A DNA stretch of 64,000 nt from Nonomuraea basaltis. Lineage in GTDB: Bacteria; Actinomycetota; Actinomycetes; Streptosporangiales; Streptosporangiaceae. Each line of letters opens with the position of its first letter. Within the stretch, counting starts at the first letter, position 1. The notes beneath the pieces were generated by a model that was given only the letters and a program-made list of their open reading frames with translations, was not told the DNA's origin and did no database searches. Shown piece by piece: positions 34,566 to 43,077 of this stretch. The stretch spans positions 1 through 64,000 of the forward strand of contig NZ_VCJS01000055.1 in NCBI RefSeq assembly GCF_005893125.1. Direction: 5' to 3'. The position numbers and the translations under genes are program-made.

Positions 34566-35135
34566 CTGTCTACCTCTCTGCAAAACCCCCGTCTGTCCAG
34601 ACTTGCCCTGAGTGGCGTAGCGCTCACGATGACCGTGACGGCCGGAGGTCTGATCCTCCATGCCCCAATGGCTCAGGCGGCGACGAAGAGCGATTCGGCC
34701 AGCACCTTCACGGCGAAGGCGGCTGTCGCCGCCAAGGCCGTGAAAGCGGCCAAAGCCAGGATCGCCCGGCAGAAGTCGAAGGCCCGCAAGGCCGTCGCCG
34801 TGGCCAAGGACCAGGTCGGTGATCCGTATCGGTACGGCGCCGAAGGTCCTGGTTCGTTTGACTGCTCCGGCCTCACCCAGTTCGCTTGGAAAAAGGCCGG
34901 GGTGACCCTCCCGCGCGTGGCGGCCAGCCAGTTCGCCCGCGGCAGGAACAAGATCTCCTGGAAGAACCTCCAGCCAGGCGATCTGATGTTCTTCAGCGGG
35001 CTCGGTCACGTGGGTATGTACGTCGGTGATGGCAAGATGGTCCACTCGCCGCGGACAGGCGAACGGGTGCGAATCGACAAGCTGAGCTCATGGCGCAAGT
35101 CGTCATTTGTCGGCGCGGTTCGCCCCGGACTGTGA
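34566..35135 (+). CDS. Secreted NlpC/P60 hydrolase under riboswitch control, CTG start
   Basis: The 189-residue product begins at CTG 34566, which follows a perfect AAGGAG with a 5-base gap. Only this start gives a full signal peptide: basic n-region (NPRLSRLALSG), hydrophobic core, and APMAQA cleavage site near residue 38. No ATG, GTG or TTG lies in frame at a useful distance; the next ATG (34629) cuts into the hydrophobic core without a ribosome site. A Lys/Ala-rich linker (40-75) leads to the NlpC/P60 domain with catalytic Cys in FDCSGLTQFAW, His in LGHVGMYVG, and VHSPRTG. The protein lacks the long coiled coil of its neighbour. Confidence 0.9.
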   Translation: MSTSLQNPRLSRLALSGVALTMTVTAGGLILHAPMAQAATKSDSASTFTAKAAVAAKAVKAAKARIARQKSKARKAVAVAKDQVGDPYRYGAEGPGSFDCSGLTQFAWKKAGVTLPRVAASQFARGRNKISWKNLQPGDLMFFSGLGHVGMYVGDGKMVHSPRTGERVRIDKLSSWRKSSFVGAVRPGL

Positions 35136-35136
35136 C

Positions 35137-35184
35137 ACAGCCCCGCCCCGGCTCTTGCGAGTCGGGCGGGGCTGTCCCCGTTTT
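35137..35184 (+). terminator. Strong terminator after the riboswitch-controlled NlpC/P60 gene
   Basis: ACAGCCCCGCCC (35137-35148) pairs perfectly with GGGCGGGGCTGT (35164-35175), followed after a few bases by TTTT (35181-35184). It begins directly after the stop codon. Confidence 0.88.
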
Positions 35185-35449
35185 CTGGCGAATCTCTTAC
35201 GGCCGGCCAACGTCCCCCGAACGCCGTACAGGGCTGAGGGCCCTCCAGGGAGACGCCTCCGACCCCTGCGCGGGGCCGGCCACCGTTACGACGCACCCTG
35301 GGCCGTGTCCGTGGTCCAGCGCCCCCACGTAGGCGCCGAGACAGCGGACGGGCCACCGGGGGAAGCGGCAGCCGCCCCGGCCAAGCGCGTCGGCCGTGGC
35401 CAAGCCGATCGTGCAAGCCGCACGGCCTGCCCGGCTACGATCGGGCATC
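35185..35449. other. Intergenic region before the HExxH protein
   Basis: With the preceding terminator this makes a 314-bp gap. Apart from a possible -10 element (TACGAT near 35436) close to the GTG start of the next gene, I see no gene or structure. The reading frames here lack ribosome sites and family matches. Confidence 0.5.
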
Positions 35450-36271
35450 GTGTCCGAGCAGGTGAGCCGACGAGCCGTCATGGCGTTGTCCGGTCTCCTG
35501 CTCCTCGCCCTCACCCCCGCCAGCGCCACGACCCCCGAATCCCGGCTTCCCCCCGAAGCGCGCATCCTGTGGAGCGAAGGCACCGTCGTGGCCCGCGGAA
35601 CGCGTTCCGTCGTCGTCGGCCACCACGTCCCGCCCGGCTCGCTCGACGAGCTGGCTCGCCGGGCCGACACGGCCGGCCGCCGGGTCTCCGACGTGCTCGG
35701 CACGCCCGTACGACCGCTGGTCCTCGTCCCCCGGACCGTCCGCGAGGCGGCCCGGCTGGCCCGGGTCGAGCGGCTCGACGGGCTGGCCGCGGTGGCCGAC
35801 GGCGGCCGGGTGATCGTCGTGCCCGAGCTGTTCGCCACGCTCAACTCCACGGGGAAGGACGTCGTGCTCGCGCACGAGCTCACCCACGTCGCCGCGGGCA
35901 CCGACCACCTGCCTGTCTGGCTCTACGAGGGCTTCGCCGACTACGTCGGCTACCGGGACGCCGGGCTCCCTGTGAAGACTGCCGCCGCCGAACTGGCCGG
36001 CGAAGTACGGGCCGGGCGGCTGCCGAGCGTATTGCCGGGGCAGGCGGCCTTCGTGGCGGACGGCCGGGACCCCGCCCGGCTGGCACGGGCGTACCAGGAG
36101 GCCTGGCTGGCGTGTCGGTTCCTCGCTGACCAGTTCGGTGAGGAGACGCTGGTGAGGCTCTACCGTGATGCCCAGGCGACCGGCGTCGATCGGGCGCTCG
36201 CCTCGCTGGGGCTCTCCGCGGCCACGCTGACGGCACGGTGGCGCGAGTACATGCGGGACCAGCTCGCGTAA
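35450..36271 (+). CDS. Secreted HExxH metallopeptidase-like protein
   Basis: A 273-residue protein. A signal peptide (RRAVMALSGLLLLALTPASA) precedes a gluzincin-like domain with the zinc motif AHELTHVA and a downstream WLYEGFADYVGY that supplies the third Glu ligand. This layout is shared with peptidase MA-like actinobacterial proteins. GTG 35450 gives the shortest proper signal peptide; an in-frame GTG at 35396 would add 18 residues before it. TACGAT 9 bases upstream hints at a nearly leaderless transcript. It lies 13 bases upstream of the M48 gene; both may act on envelope proteins. Confidence 0.82.
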   Translation: MSEQVSRRAVMALSGLLLLALTPASATTPESRLPPEARILWSEGTVVARGTRSVVVGHHVPPGSLDELARRADTAGRRVSDVLGTPVRPLVLVPRTVREAARLARVERLDGLAAVADGGRVIVVPELFATLNSTGKDVVLAHELTHVAAGTDHLPVWLYEGFADYVGYRDAGLPVKTAAAELAGEVRAGRLPSVLPGQAAFVADGRDPARLARAYQEAWLACRFLADQFGEETLVRLYRDAQATGVDRALASLGLSAATLTARWREYMRDQLA

Positions 36272-36284
36272 AAGGGGGAAGCAG

Positions 36285-37880
36285 ATGAGCGAGCGGAAAG
36301 ATACGGACGACGCAGGCCCGTTGGGGGAGCCGGCGGCGGTCGCGCAGGGCGGTGGGGTGCGGCCGGACCTCGTGAAGCAGGGGCATGGTGGGACCATGGC
36401 CATGGCGAGAGACGACCAACCGGACCACCCAGCGGCCGGCGGTGACGACCGGGCCGCAGGCGAGCACTCCCGAGTCGGCGGGCACCCGGCGATCAACGGG
36501 AACCCCGGCACCGACGGGAACCTCGACGCGAACGGGAACCCTGACGCCGACGGGAACCCTGGCGCCGAAGGCGACAGAGCCAACGGCGGCGGCGCGTCCA
36601 GCGGGTTGCTGGCGTCTGGCGGGGACAACGTGTCCGGTGGGGAGGGGCGGTTGCGGCGGCAGGCGGCGATCGCGTTGGCGGTGCTGGGGGTGGTGATCCT
36701 GGCCGTGGCCGCCTTCAGCACCCCCTGGCGGGTGCTGGCCGCGGGACCTCCCGACCCCGCCCGCGACTTCAGCGCCGCCCAGATCGCCAGAGCCCAGGCG
36801 TTCGACGCGGCCACCACCCTCCCGAGCTACCTCGCGCTCGCACTCACCGTCATCATCGCGGCCCTCCTGGTGGCCACCCCGCTCGGCGCCAAGGCCGTGG
36901 GCCGGCTGAGAGGCCCGTGGTGGCTGAGAGTGATCCTGGGCGTCGTGGTCATCGCCGCGGCCACCGATCTGATCCGATGGCCTCTCGGGATGTGGTTCGA
37001 GACGCTGCTGCGCGACTACGGCCTCTCGACGCAGGACTGGGCGGCCTGGGCCGGCGACCGGCTCAAGAGCATGGGCGTGGAGGCGTTCCTGCTCTGCCTG
37101 TCGCTGCTCGTGCTCGTTGGGCTGGCCCGCAAAGTCAGACGCTGGTGGATCCCGGCCGCCGCGGGGGCGTTCGCGCTGGCGGTGGCGGCGTCGTTCGTGT
37201 ACCCGGTGGTGTTCGAGCCGCTGTTCAACGACTTCACGTCGATGCGCGAGGGGCCGCTGCGGACCAACCTGCTGGCCATGGCCGAGCGGGACGGCGTGCC
37301 GGTCGAGGACGTGCTGGTCGCCGACGCCTCGCGCCGGACGACGGCGCTCAACGCGTACGTGTCCGGCTTCGGCGCCACCCGCCGGATCGTCGTCTACGAC
37401 ACGCTGCTCAGGGCCCCGCAGGCCGAGGTGGAGCTGGTGGTGGCGCACGAGCTGGGCCACGCGAAGGACGACGACGTGCTCTACGGCACGCTCATCGGCG
37501 GCCTGGGCGCCGCGTTCGGCGCGATCCTGCTGTTCCTGCTGTTCGGCCTGGTACGCCGCCGCGCCGGCGTCACCTCGATCACCGACCCGCGGGCGGTCGG
37601 CGCGATCATGGGCCTGATGAGCCTGGGCTCGCTCCTCATGGGACCCGCCCAGAACCTGATCAGCCGTCACATCGAGGCCAGGGCCGACGTCCACGCGCTC
37701 GACCTGACCCGTGACCCGGCCACGTTCATAGCGATGCAGAAACGCCTGGCAACAACCAATATTTCCGACTTGTCGCCGGATGCGGTGGAATATGTACTCT
37801 ATGCCTCCCATCCCTCCAGCCCCGAGCGCATCGCCCTGGCCCGCTCGTGGGCGAAGCTGAACGGCGTTCCCGAGCCGTGA
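36285..37880 (+). CDS. M48-family (Ste24/CAAX-type) membrane metallopeptidase with repeat-rich N-terminus
   Basis: A 531-residue protein. The core (about 125-530) has six or seven membrane helices and the zinc motif VVAHELGHAKDDD (about 387-399), with a third-ligand Glu in HIEARADVHALDL, plus the RRTTALNAYVSGFGATRRIV segment of Ste24 peptidases. Unusually, a 125-residue hydrophilic N-terminal extension precedes the first helix and contains GNP(x)3DGN-type repeats. The ATG at 36285 follows AAAGGGGGAAGCAG, so the extension is probably translated. The stop overlaps the pimB' start as GTGA. Confidence 0.9.
   Translation: MSERKDTDDAGPLGEPAAVAQGGGVRPDLVKQGHGGTMAMARDDQPDHPAAGGDDRAAGEHSRVGGHPAINGNPGTDGNLDANGNPDADGNPGAEGDRANGGGASSGLLASGGDNVSGGEGRLRRQAAIALAVLGVVILAVAAFSTPWRVLAAGPPDPARDFSAAQIARAQAFDAATTLPSYLALALTVIIAALLVATPLGAKAVGRLRGPWWLRVILGVVVIAAATDLIRWPLGMWFETLLRDYGLSTQDWAAWAGDRLKSMGVEAFLLCLSLLVLVGLARKVRRWWIPAAAGAFALAVAASFVYPVVFEPLFNDFTSMREGPLRTNLLAMAERDGVPVEDVLVADASRRTTALNAYVSGFGATRRIVVYDTLLRAPQAEVELVVAHELGHAKDDDVLYGTLIGGLGAAFGAILLFLLFGLVRRRAGVTSITDPRAVGAIMGLMSLGSLLMGPAQNLISRHIEARADVHALDLTRDPATFIAMQKRLATTNISDLSPDAVEYVLYASHPSSPERIALARSWAKLNGVPEP
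36497..36572 (+). repeat. 18-bp tandem repeat within the M48 gene
   Basis: About four imperfect units of an ACGGGAACC(C/T)-N8 word with 18-base period encode GN(P/L)xxDxN repeats (GNPGTDGNLDANGNPDADG). The unit length is a multiple of three, so copy number changes keep the frame. Confidence 0.75.
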
Positions 37881-38962
37881 CCAACGTGGTCGTCATCACG
37901 AACGACTTCCCGCCCAGGCCCGGCGGCATCCAGTCGTTCGTGCACGGGCTCGCGCTGCGCACGCCGGGCGTGGCCGTCTACGCCCCCGCCTGGCCGGGCT
38001 GCGACGAGTTCGACCGGCGTCAGCCGTACCGGATCGTGCGGCATCCGACGCGGCTCATGCTGCCGACCCCGGCCGTGGCGCGGAGGGCGGCCCGGCTGGT
38101 GGCCGAGCACCGTGCGGACACTGTCGTGTTCGGGGCGGCGGCGCCGCTCGGCCTGCTCGCGCCGCGCCTGCGCCGGGCGGGCGCGCGGCGCGTGGTGATG
38201 CTCACCCACGGCCACGAGGCCTCGTGGGCGAGCGCGCCCGGCTTCCGCGCCGTGCTGCGCAGGATCGGCGAGCACGCCGACGTGGTGACGTACCTCGGCG
38301 AGTACACGCGCCAGCGGCTGGTCGCCGCCATCCCGCCGGCCAAGCTGGTACGGCTCGCGCCGGGCGTGGACGTCGGCCAGTTCCACCCCGGCGCGCCCAA
38401 GGCCGAGCTGGGCCTGGCGGGCCGCCCGGTCGTGGCGTGCGTGTCGAGGATGGTGCCGCGCAAGGGCCAGGACCAGCTCATCAGAGCCTGGCCCCGGGTG
38501 CTGCGGGCGGTGCCCGAGGCCGTCCTGCTGCTGGTGGGCGGCGGGCCGTACCGGCGGACGCTGGAGCGGCTGGCGGCTGGGCTCGAGTCGATCAGGTTCA
38601 CCGGCACGGTGCCGGCCGCGAGCCTGCCCGGCTACTACGCGGCCGCCGACGTGTTCGCGATGCCGTGCCGTACCCGGTGGAACGGGGTGGACGTGGAGGG
38701 GCTCGGGATCGTGTTCCTGGAGGCGTCGGCGACGGGGCTGCCGGTGGTGGCCGGGGCGTCGGGCGGCGCGCCCGACGCCGTGCGGCCCGGCGAGACCGGG
38801 CTCGTCGTGGACGGCGAGGACCCGGCGGAGATCGCGCAGGCGATCGTCGAGTTGCTGACCGACCCGGGCAAGGCCCGCAAGATGGGCGCGGGCGGCCGCG
38901 ACTGGATCGCCGGCGAATGGGCGTGGGACCAGGTCGCGGCCCGCTTTCATACCCTCCTCTAA
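37877..38962 (+). CDS. pimB: Phosphatidylinositol mannoside mannosyltransferase PimB'
   Basis: A GT4 glycosyltransferase (361 residues) that adds the second mannose, from GDP-mannose, to phosphatidylinositol monomannoside in the cytoplasmic membrane leaflet. Family signatures: ITNDFPPRPGGIQSFV at the N-terminus, SRMVPRKGQDQLIRAWP, and the GT4 donor-binding Glu motif DVEGLGIVFLEASATGLPVVAG. These match Corynebacterium PimB' closely. GTG 37877 overlaps the M48 stop by 4 bases. The convergent ABC permease gene overlaps its stop. Gene order near NlpC/P60 and FadD15 genes is as in mycobacteria, from memory. Confidence 0.93.
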   Translation: MTNVVVITNDFPPRPGGIQSFVHGLALRTPGVAVYAPAWPGCDEFDRRQPYRIVRHPTRLMLPTPAVARRAARLVAEHRADTVVFGAAAPLGLLAPRLRRAGARRVVMLTHGHEASWASAPGFRAVLRRIGEHADVVTYLGEYTRQRLVAAIPPAKLVRLAPGVDVGQFHPGAPKAELGLAGRPVVACVSRMVPRKGQDQLIRAWPRVLRAVPEAVLLLVGGGPYRRTLERLAAGLESIRFTGTVPAASLPGYYAAADVFAMPCRTRWNGVDVEGLGIVFLEASATGLPVVAGASGGAPDAVRPGETGLVVDGEDPAEIAQAIVELLTDPGKARKMGAGGRDWIAGEWAWDQVAARFHTLL

Positions 38963-39876
38963 CCCTTGGTCGAGCCGAGCGTGAGCCCGGCGACGAACTG
39001 CTTGTGCAGCAGCTGGAAGACGATCAGCGTCGGCAGCGCCACCAGCACCGACCCGGCCGCCAGCAGGTTGTAGTCGGTGAAGAACTGGCCGCGCAGGTTG
39101 TTCAGCGCCGAGGTGACGGGCAGCTTGTCGCCCGACGACATCAGCACCAGCGCCCACAGGAAGTCGTTGTACATCCAGGTGAACTGCAGCGTGGACAGCG
39201 CCGCCAGCACCGGACGGCACAGCGGCAGCGTCAGCCGCCAGTAGCGCTTCCACACCCCTGCCCCGTCCATCAGCGCCGCCTCGCTGATCTCCTCGGGGAT
39301 CGTGCGCATGAAGTTCGCCATGACGAAGACGCAGAAGCCGAACTGGAACGCCACGTGGATGAGGATCAGTCCCAGGTAGGAGTCGTAGAGCGACTGCGAG
39401 CTCGACAGCCACTCGGGCAGCGGGATCAGCGTGTAGAGGGTGTAGAGCGGGGTGATGAGGACCTGCGGCGGCAGCAGGTTGCCCGCGGTGAACACGATCA
39501 GCAGCGTCTTGCGCCCCGGGATGCGCAGCCGCGCGATCGCGAACGCCGTGAACGACGCCAGGAACAGCGTGATCAGCACGCCCGGGATCACGATGATCAG
39601 CGTGTTGAGGTAGTAGCGGGGCAGCTCGGCCTGGCTCCACGCCTGCCCGTAATAGTCGAGCGTGAGGTGCTCGGGCAGCGAGAAGTAACCCAGGCGAGCG
39701 GTCTCGTCGTACGGCCGCAGCGAGGCGTACACGGCCAGCGCGAGCGGCAGCAGCCACCCCAGCGCCACCAGCGCGAGGAAGGCGTGCAGCACGATCCGAA
39801 GCGGTCGCAGGGGCCGCCGCGAAGGCGGGCGCCGCGACTGGGCGGGGGGAGCGGAGGCGGGCGCGGTGAGCGTCAT
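38959..39876 (-). CDS. Carbohydrate ABC transporter permease (MalG type)
   Basis: A 305-residue inner-membrane permease with six helices and the EAA loop EEISEAALMDGAGVWKRYW that contacts the ATPase. A Pro/Arg-rich N-terminus precedes helix 1. It is last gene of the import operon; its ATG overlaps the stop of the upstream permease by 4 bases. The stop overlaps the pimB' stop from the other strand. No ATPase gene is in the cluster, so a shared ATPase such as MsiK is expected, as known for actinobacterial sugar importers. Confidence 0.94.
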   Translation of the reverse strand: MTLTAPASAPPAQSRRPPSRRPLRPLRIVLHAFLALVALGWLLPLALAVYASLRPYDETARLGYFSLPEHLTLDYYGQAWSQAELPRYYLNTLIIVIPGVLITLFLASFTAFAIARLRIPGRKTLLIVFTAGNLLPPQVLITPLYTLYTLIPLPEWLSSSQSLYDSYLGLILIHVAFQFGFCVFVMANFMRTIPEEISEAALMDGAGVWKRYWRLTLPLCRPVLAALSTLQFTWMYNDFLWALVLMSSGDKLPVTSALNNLRGQFFTDYNLLAAGSVLVALPTLIVFQLLHKQFVAGLTLGSTKG

Positions 39877-40748
39877 CGCTCCTCCCCCTTGAACAGCTGC
39901 GACAGGTACGTGACGATGAACGCCAGCGAGATCACCAGCAGGATCACCGCGATCGCCGAGCCGAACCCGATCCTGCTGGCCTCGCCCACGATGTTCTCGG
40001 TGACCAGGACCGACAGCAGCTCGAGCCCGTTCCTGCCCTTGTTGATGGCGTAGACGATGTCGAACGCCCGCAGCGCCTCGATCACCGTGATGACCAGCAC
40101 GATCACGTTGATGGGCCGCAGCGTCGGGAAGACCACCCGGAAGAACGCCTGCCGCTCGTTCGCCCCGTCGATCGCCGCCGCCTCCTTCAGCGCCGGATCG
40201 ACCGCCTTCAGCCCGGCCAGATAGATGATCATGACGTAGCCGACGTGCCGCCAGGCGGCCGCGATCACGACGACCCAGATGTTGATCGAGCTGTCCCCGA
40301 GCCAGTCCACGGTCAGCCCGGTCACCGCGTTCAGCACGCCGTAGTCCGCGGAGTAGACGAGCTGCGCGATGAAGCCGACCACGGCCAGCGAGAGCACGAC
40401 GGGCATGTAGAGCGCGCTCTGGTAGACCCGCGACAGCCGCAGCCGCCGGTCCAGCAGCACCGCGCAGAACAGCCCGAACGGCGTCGCGACCAGCCCCAGG
40501 AAGCCCAGCCACAGCACGTTGTTGCGGACGGCCGACCAGAACGGCGGGTACTCGGCGGCGAGGTCGCCGTAGTTCTGCCCGCCCACCCACTCGATCGGCC
40601 CGATGCCGCCCCAGTCGGTGCCGGAGAGCCCGACGGAGGCCAGCGTGGGCCCCCAGATGAGGCCCACGTTGACGATGACGGCCACCCCCAGCCCGATGAC
40701 CAGGATGGTCACGTCGCGGGCGGAGTAGCGACGGGTCTTGACGGCCAT
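39873..40748 (-). CDS. Carbohydrate ABC transporter permease (MalF type)
   Basis: A 291-residue permease with six helices and the EAA motif KEAAAIDGANERQAFFRVVFP. The N-terminus (VKTRRYSARDVTILVIG) is short, without the large periplasmic domain of enteric MalF. The ATG at 40748 overlaps the stop of the binding-protein gene by one base (TGATG). It forms the channel with the MalG-type partner. Confidence 0.94.
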   Translation of the reverse strand: MAVKTRRYSARDVTILVIGLGVAVIVNVGLIWGPTLASVGLSGTDWGGIGPIEWVGGQNYGDLAAEYPPFWSAVRNNVLWLGFLGLVATPFGLFCAVLLDRRLRLSRVYQSALYMPVVLSLAVVGFIAQLVYSADYGVLNAVTGLTVDWLGDSSINIWVVVIAAAWRHVGYVMIIYLAGLKAVDPALKEAAAIDGANERQAFFRVVFPTLRPINVIVLVITVIEALRAFDIVYAINKGRNGLELLSVLVTENIVGEASRIGFGSAIAVILLVISLAFIVTYLSQLFKGEER

Positions 40749-42034
40749 CACCGGAAGATGTTGGCCTTCTGCTTCTCGATGCTCGTCAGCAAGGAGTCGA
40801 TCTCGTCCGGCTTGCTCACGAACGACTGCAGCGACGGGATCATCACGGTGGAGGCGAAGTCCGGCCGCGTGTCGCGGTCGAGGAACTGTGCGATGTGCGT
40901 GGCCTTCGACACCAGCTCGGCGCCGCGCTTCTGCAGGGCGCTGTAGCCGGAGGTGTCGGCCTTGGAGCTGGCGGCCAGGGTGCCCGGGTCGAGCCCGGTG
41001 GCGATGTTCTGCGAGGAGGCCTGGGCGAAGTGCTTGAGCAGCGCCTTGGCGCCGTCCACGTTCTTGGCCTTGGTGGAGATCATGTAGCCGTCGATGGGGG
41101 CGTCGATCGAGTCGGTGCCGTACGCCGGGTTGATCTCCGGGAACGTGAAGAAGTCGATGTCGTCGCGGTCGGCCTCGGGGAACTGCTGGGCGACGAACAT
41201 GCCGAGCAGGTACATCCCGGTCTTCTTCTGCGCCAGGGACTGCCCGGCCTCCTGCCACGTACGCCCGAGCGCCGCGGGCTGGTGGTACTCCATCAGCCCC
41301 CGCCAGGTGTCGAAGACCTGCTTGACCCTCGGGTCGGTCCACGACTCCTTGCCGGCCATGAGCGAGATGTGGAAGTCGTAGCCGTTCGTCCGCATGTTGA
41401 GGATGTCGAACGTGCCCATCGCCGGCCAGCCGTCCTTGTCGGCGAACGCGATCGGGATGATCCCGTCGCCCTTCATCTTCTTGGCCAGCGCGGTGAACTC
41501 GTCCAGCGTCGCGGGCGGCTCGTACCCCTTCTCCTGCCAGAGGCTCTTGCGGTAGAAGACCGCCCACGGGTAGTACGTGGACGGCACGAAGTACTGCTTG
41601 CCGTCGATGCCCGTCGACTGGTCCTTGAACGCCTGCGTGTAGTCACCGCCGATCTCCCGCCACACGTCCGAGATCTCGACGGCGAGCCCCTGCTCGGCGA
41701 AGAACTGCATGCGGTAGCCGGCGAACCAGGTGAACACGTCGTCCGGGGTGCCCCTGAGGTAGCGGTTGATGTTCTCCTGGAACGTGTTGTGGTCCACGGT
41801 GTTGATCTTTACCGTGGCCTGGGTGAAGGCCTTGATCTGGGTCGCAAGAGACTTCTTCGGGATCTCGTCGGAGGCGTTCGAGCCGAGCGTGACCGTGCCG
41901 AGGTTGCCGGAGGCAGTGCCGCCGGGGGCGGGGGAGGGCGTGTCGGATCCGCATCCGACGAGGGCGGCGGGGACGCCGAGGGCGGCGGCTCCGAGCAGAA
42001 GATTGCGGCGGGATATCGGCAGCCGTTGATCCAT
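40748..42034 (-). CDS. Sugar-binding lipoprotein of the ABC importer
   Basis: A 428-residue family 1 extracellular solute-binding protein. The N-terminus holds a twin-arginine-like motif (SRRNLLLGAAALG) and a lipobox (ALVGCGSD, Cys near 28), so it may be exported by Tat and lipid-anchored. The fold segments NINRYLRGTPDDVFTWFAGYRM and the Trp-rich substrate cleft fit an oligosaccharide binder. It is first gene of the operon and divergent from a DeoR-type regulator. The actual sugar is unknown; DeoR regulation suggests a sugar whose phosphate or derivative is the signal. Confidence 0.93.
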   Translation of the reverse strand: MDQRLPISRRNLLLGAAALGVPAALVGCGSDTPSPAPGGTASGNLGTVTLGSNASDEIPKKSLATQIKAFTQATVKINTVDHNTFQENINRYLRGTPDDVFTWFAGYRMQFFAEQGLAVEISDVWREIGGDYTQAFKDQSTGIDGKQYFVPSTYYPWAVFYRKSLWQEKGYEPPATLDEFTALAKKMKGDGIIPIAFADKDGWPAMGTFDILNMRTNGYDFHISLMAGKESWTDPRVKQVFDTWRGLMEYHQPAALGRTWQEAGQSLAQKKTGMYLLGMFVAQQFPEADRDDIDFFTFPEINPAYGTDSIDAPIDGYMISTKAKNVDGAKALLKHFAQASSQNIATGLDPGTLAASSKADTSGYSALQKRGAELVSKATHIAQFLDRDTRPDFASTVMIPSLQSFVSKPDEIDSLLTSIEKQKANIFR

Positions 42035-42127
42035 GGTGGGTTCCTCCTAGACGGACCCTTCAGATTCCCCCGAGTTCGCTCATCTTCATTCATCGAAAAG
42101 CCAACATTTAGGACTGTCAACGCACGA

Positions 42128-42157
42128 TTTCATTTCGTTTCGTGACGTTTCGTGATG
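42128..42157. promoter_or_regulatory. TTTCGT repeat cluster, candidate DeoR operator
   Basis: Within 30 bp lie TTTCATTTCGTTTCGTG and ACGTTTCGTGATG: four direct copies of TTTC(G/A)T. Repeats of this word are typical binding sites of DeoR/GlpR-type repressors. They lie between the divergent binding-protein gene and deoR-type gene, so one site could control both. Confidence 0.65.
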
Positions 42158-42239
42158 AATTCGGGGAGAGGCACAGCGCCGCGGCCGTGTCATGATGCGA
42201 TCGGGATGGTGTCGGAACCTGTTGGGATCTGGTGATGCG

Positions 42240-43016
42240 ATGCTCGCCCCGCAGCGTCAGCAGGCGATTCTTGAGCTCGTCAGGCAGAACGGCGGCGTCC
42301 GGGTGATCGAGCTGGTGCGGGCGTTCGGCGTCTCCGACATCACCATCCGGCGCGACCTGGAGATGCTGGCCGAGCGCGGCCTCCTGGCCAAGGTGCACGG
42401 CGGCGCCACCGCCATCGGCTCCACGGACGAGCCCGGCTTCGCCGTGAAGGCCGTGCGGCAGGAGGAGGAGAAGCGGGCCATCGCCCGCCACGCCGCCGCC
42501 CTGGTGCGCCCGGGCACCGCCGTGGGGCTCTCGGCGGGCACCACCACCTGGACGCTCGCGCACCGCCTGGCCGCCGTCCCCACCCTGACCGTCGTGACGA
42601 ACTCGGTGCGCGTGGCCGACGTCTTCCAGCGCTCCGGCCGGCCCGACCAGACGATCGTGCTCACCGGCGGCGTGCGCACCCCCTCCGACGCCTTGGTGGG
42701 GCCGGTCGCGGTGGCCTCGATCCGCCAGCTCAACGTGGACCTGCTGTTCCTCGGCGTGCACGGCATGACCACCAGGGCAGGCTTCACCACCCCGAACATG
42801 ATGGAGGCGGAGACCGACCGCGCGCTCGTAGAGGCCGCCGGCCGGCTCGTCGTGCTCGCCGACCACACCAAGTGGGGCACGGTCGGCATCAGCACCATCG
42901 CCCAGCTCGGCGAGGCCGACGTGCTCGTCTCCGACGCCGGGCTGCCGCGGCCCGCCAGAGAGGCGCTCGCCGACCAGGTAGGCGAGCTCGTCATCGCGGA
43001 GTCGCGCGGGACATAG
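42240..43016 (+). CDS. DeoR-family transcriptional regulator
   Basis: A 258-residue repressor with the DeoR HTH (RQQAILELVRQNGGVRVIELVRAFGVSDITIRRDL) and the C-terminal DeoRC sugar-phosphate sensor domain (VGLSAGTTTWTLAHRL, TVVTNSVRVADVF, GVHGMTTRAGFTTPN, VLADHTKWG). ATG 42240 directly precedes the HTH; an upstream extension of 16 residues is not family-like. It is divergent from the sugar ABC importer and probably represses it until a sugar derivative binds. Confidence 0.93.
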   Translation: MLAPQRQQAILELVRQNGGVRVIELVRAFGVSDITIRRDLEMLAERGLLAKVHGGATAIGSTDEPGFAVKAVRQEEEKRAIARHAAALVRPGTAVGLSAGTTTWTLAHRLAAVPTLTVVTNSVRVADVFQRSGRPDQTIVLTGGVRTPSDALVGPVAVASIRQLNVDLLFLGVHGMTTRAGFTTPNMMEAETDRALVEAAGRLVVLADHTKWGTVGISTIAQLGEADVLVSDAGLPRPAREALADQVGELVIAESRGT

Positions 43017-43077
43017 CGGAGCACGACCCGCTGCCGGGCCTGCCCGCAGACCTCGCGGCAACCGCTGGTGACATGAC

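Noticed and set aside
34629-35135. NlpC/P60 gene starting at ATG 34629
   Set aside because: That start has no ribosome site and removes half of the signal peptide; CTG 34566 with AAGGAG is better.
35880-37811. 643-codon minus-strand open frame opposite the metallopeptidase genes
   Set aside because: Antisense of two proteins with HExxH motifs; product is low-complexity Arg/Gly/His.
37799-39757. Minus-strand frame running through pimB' and the permease region
   Set aside because: It is off-frame to the real permease and antisense to pimB'; no motif.
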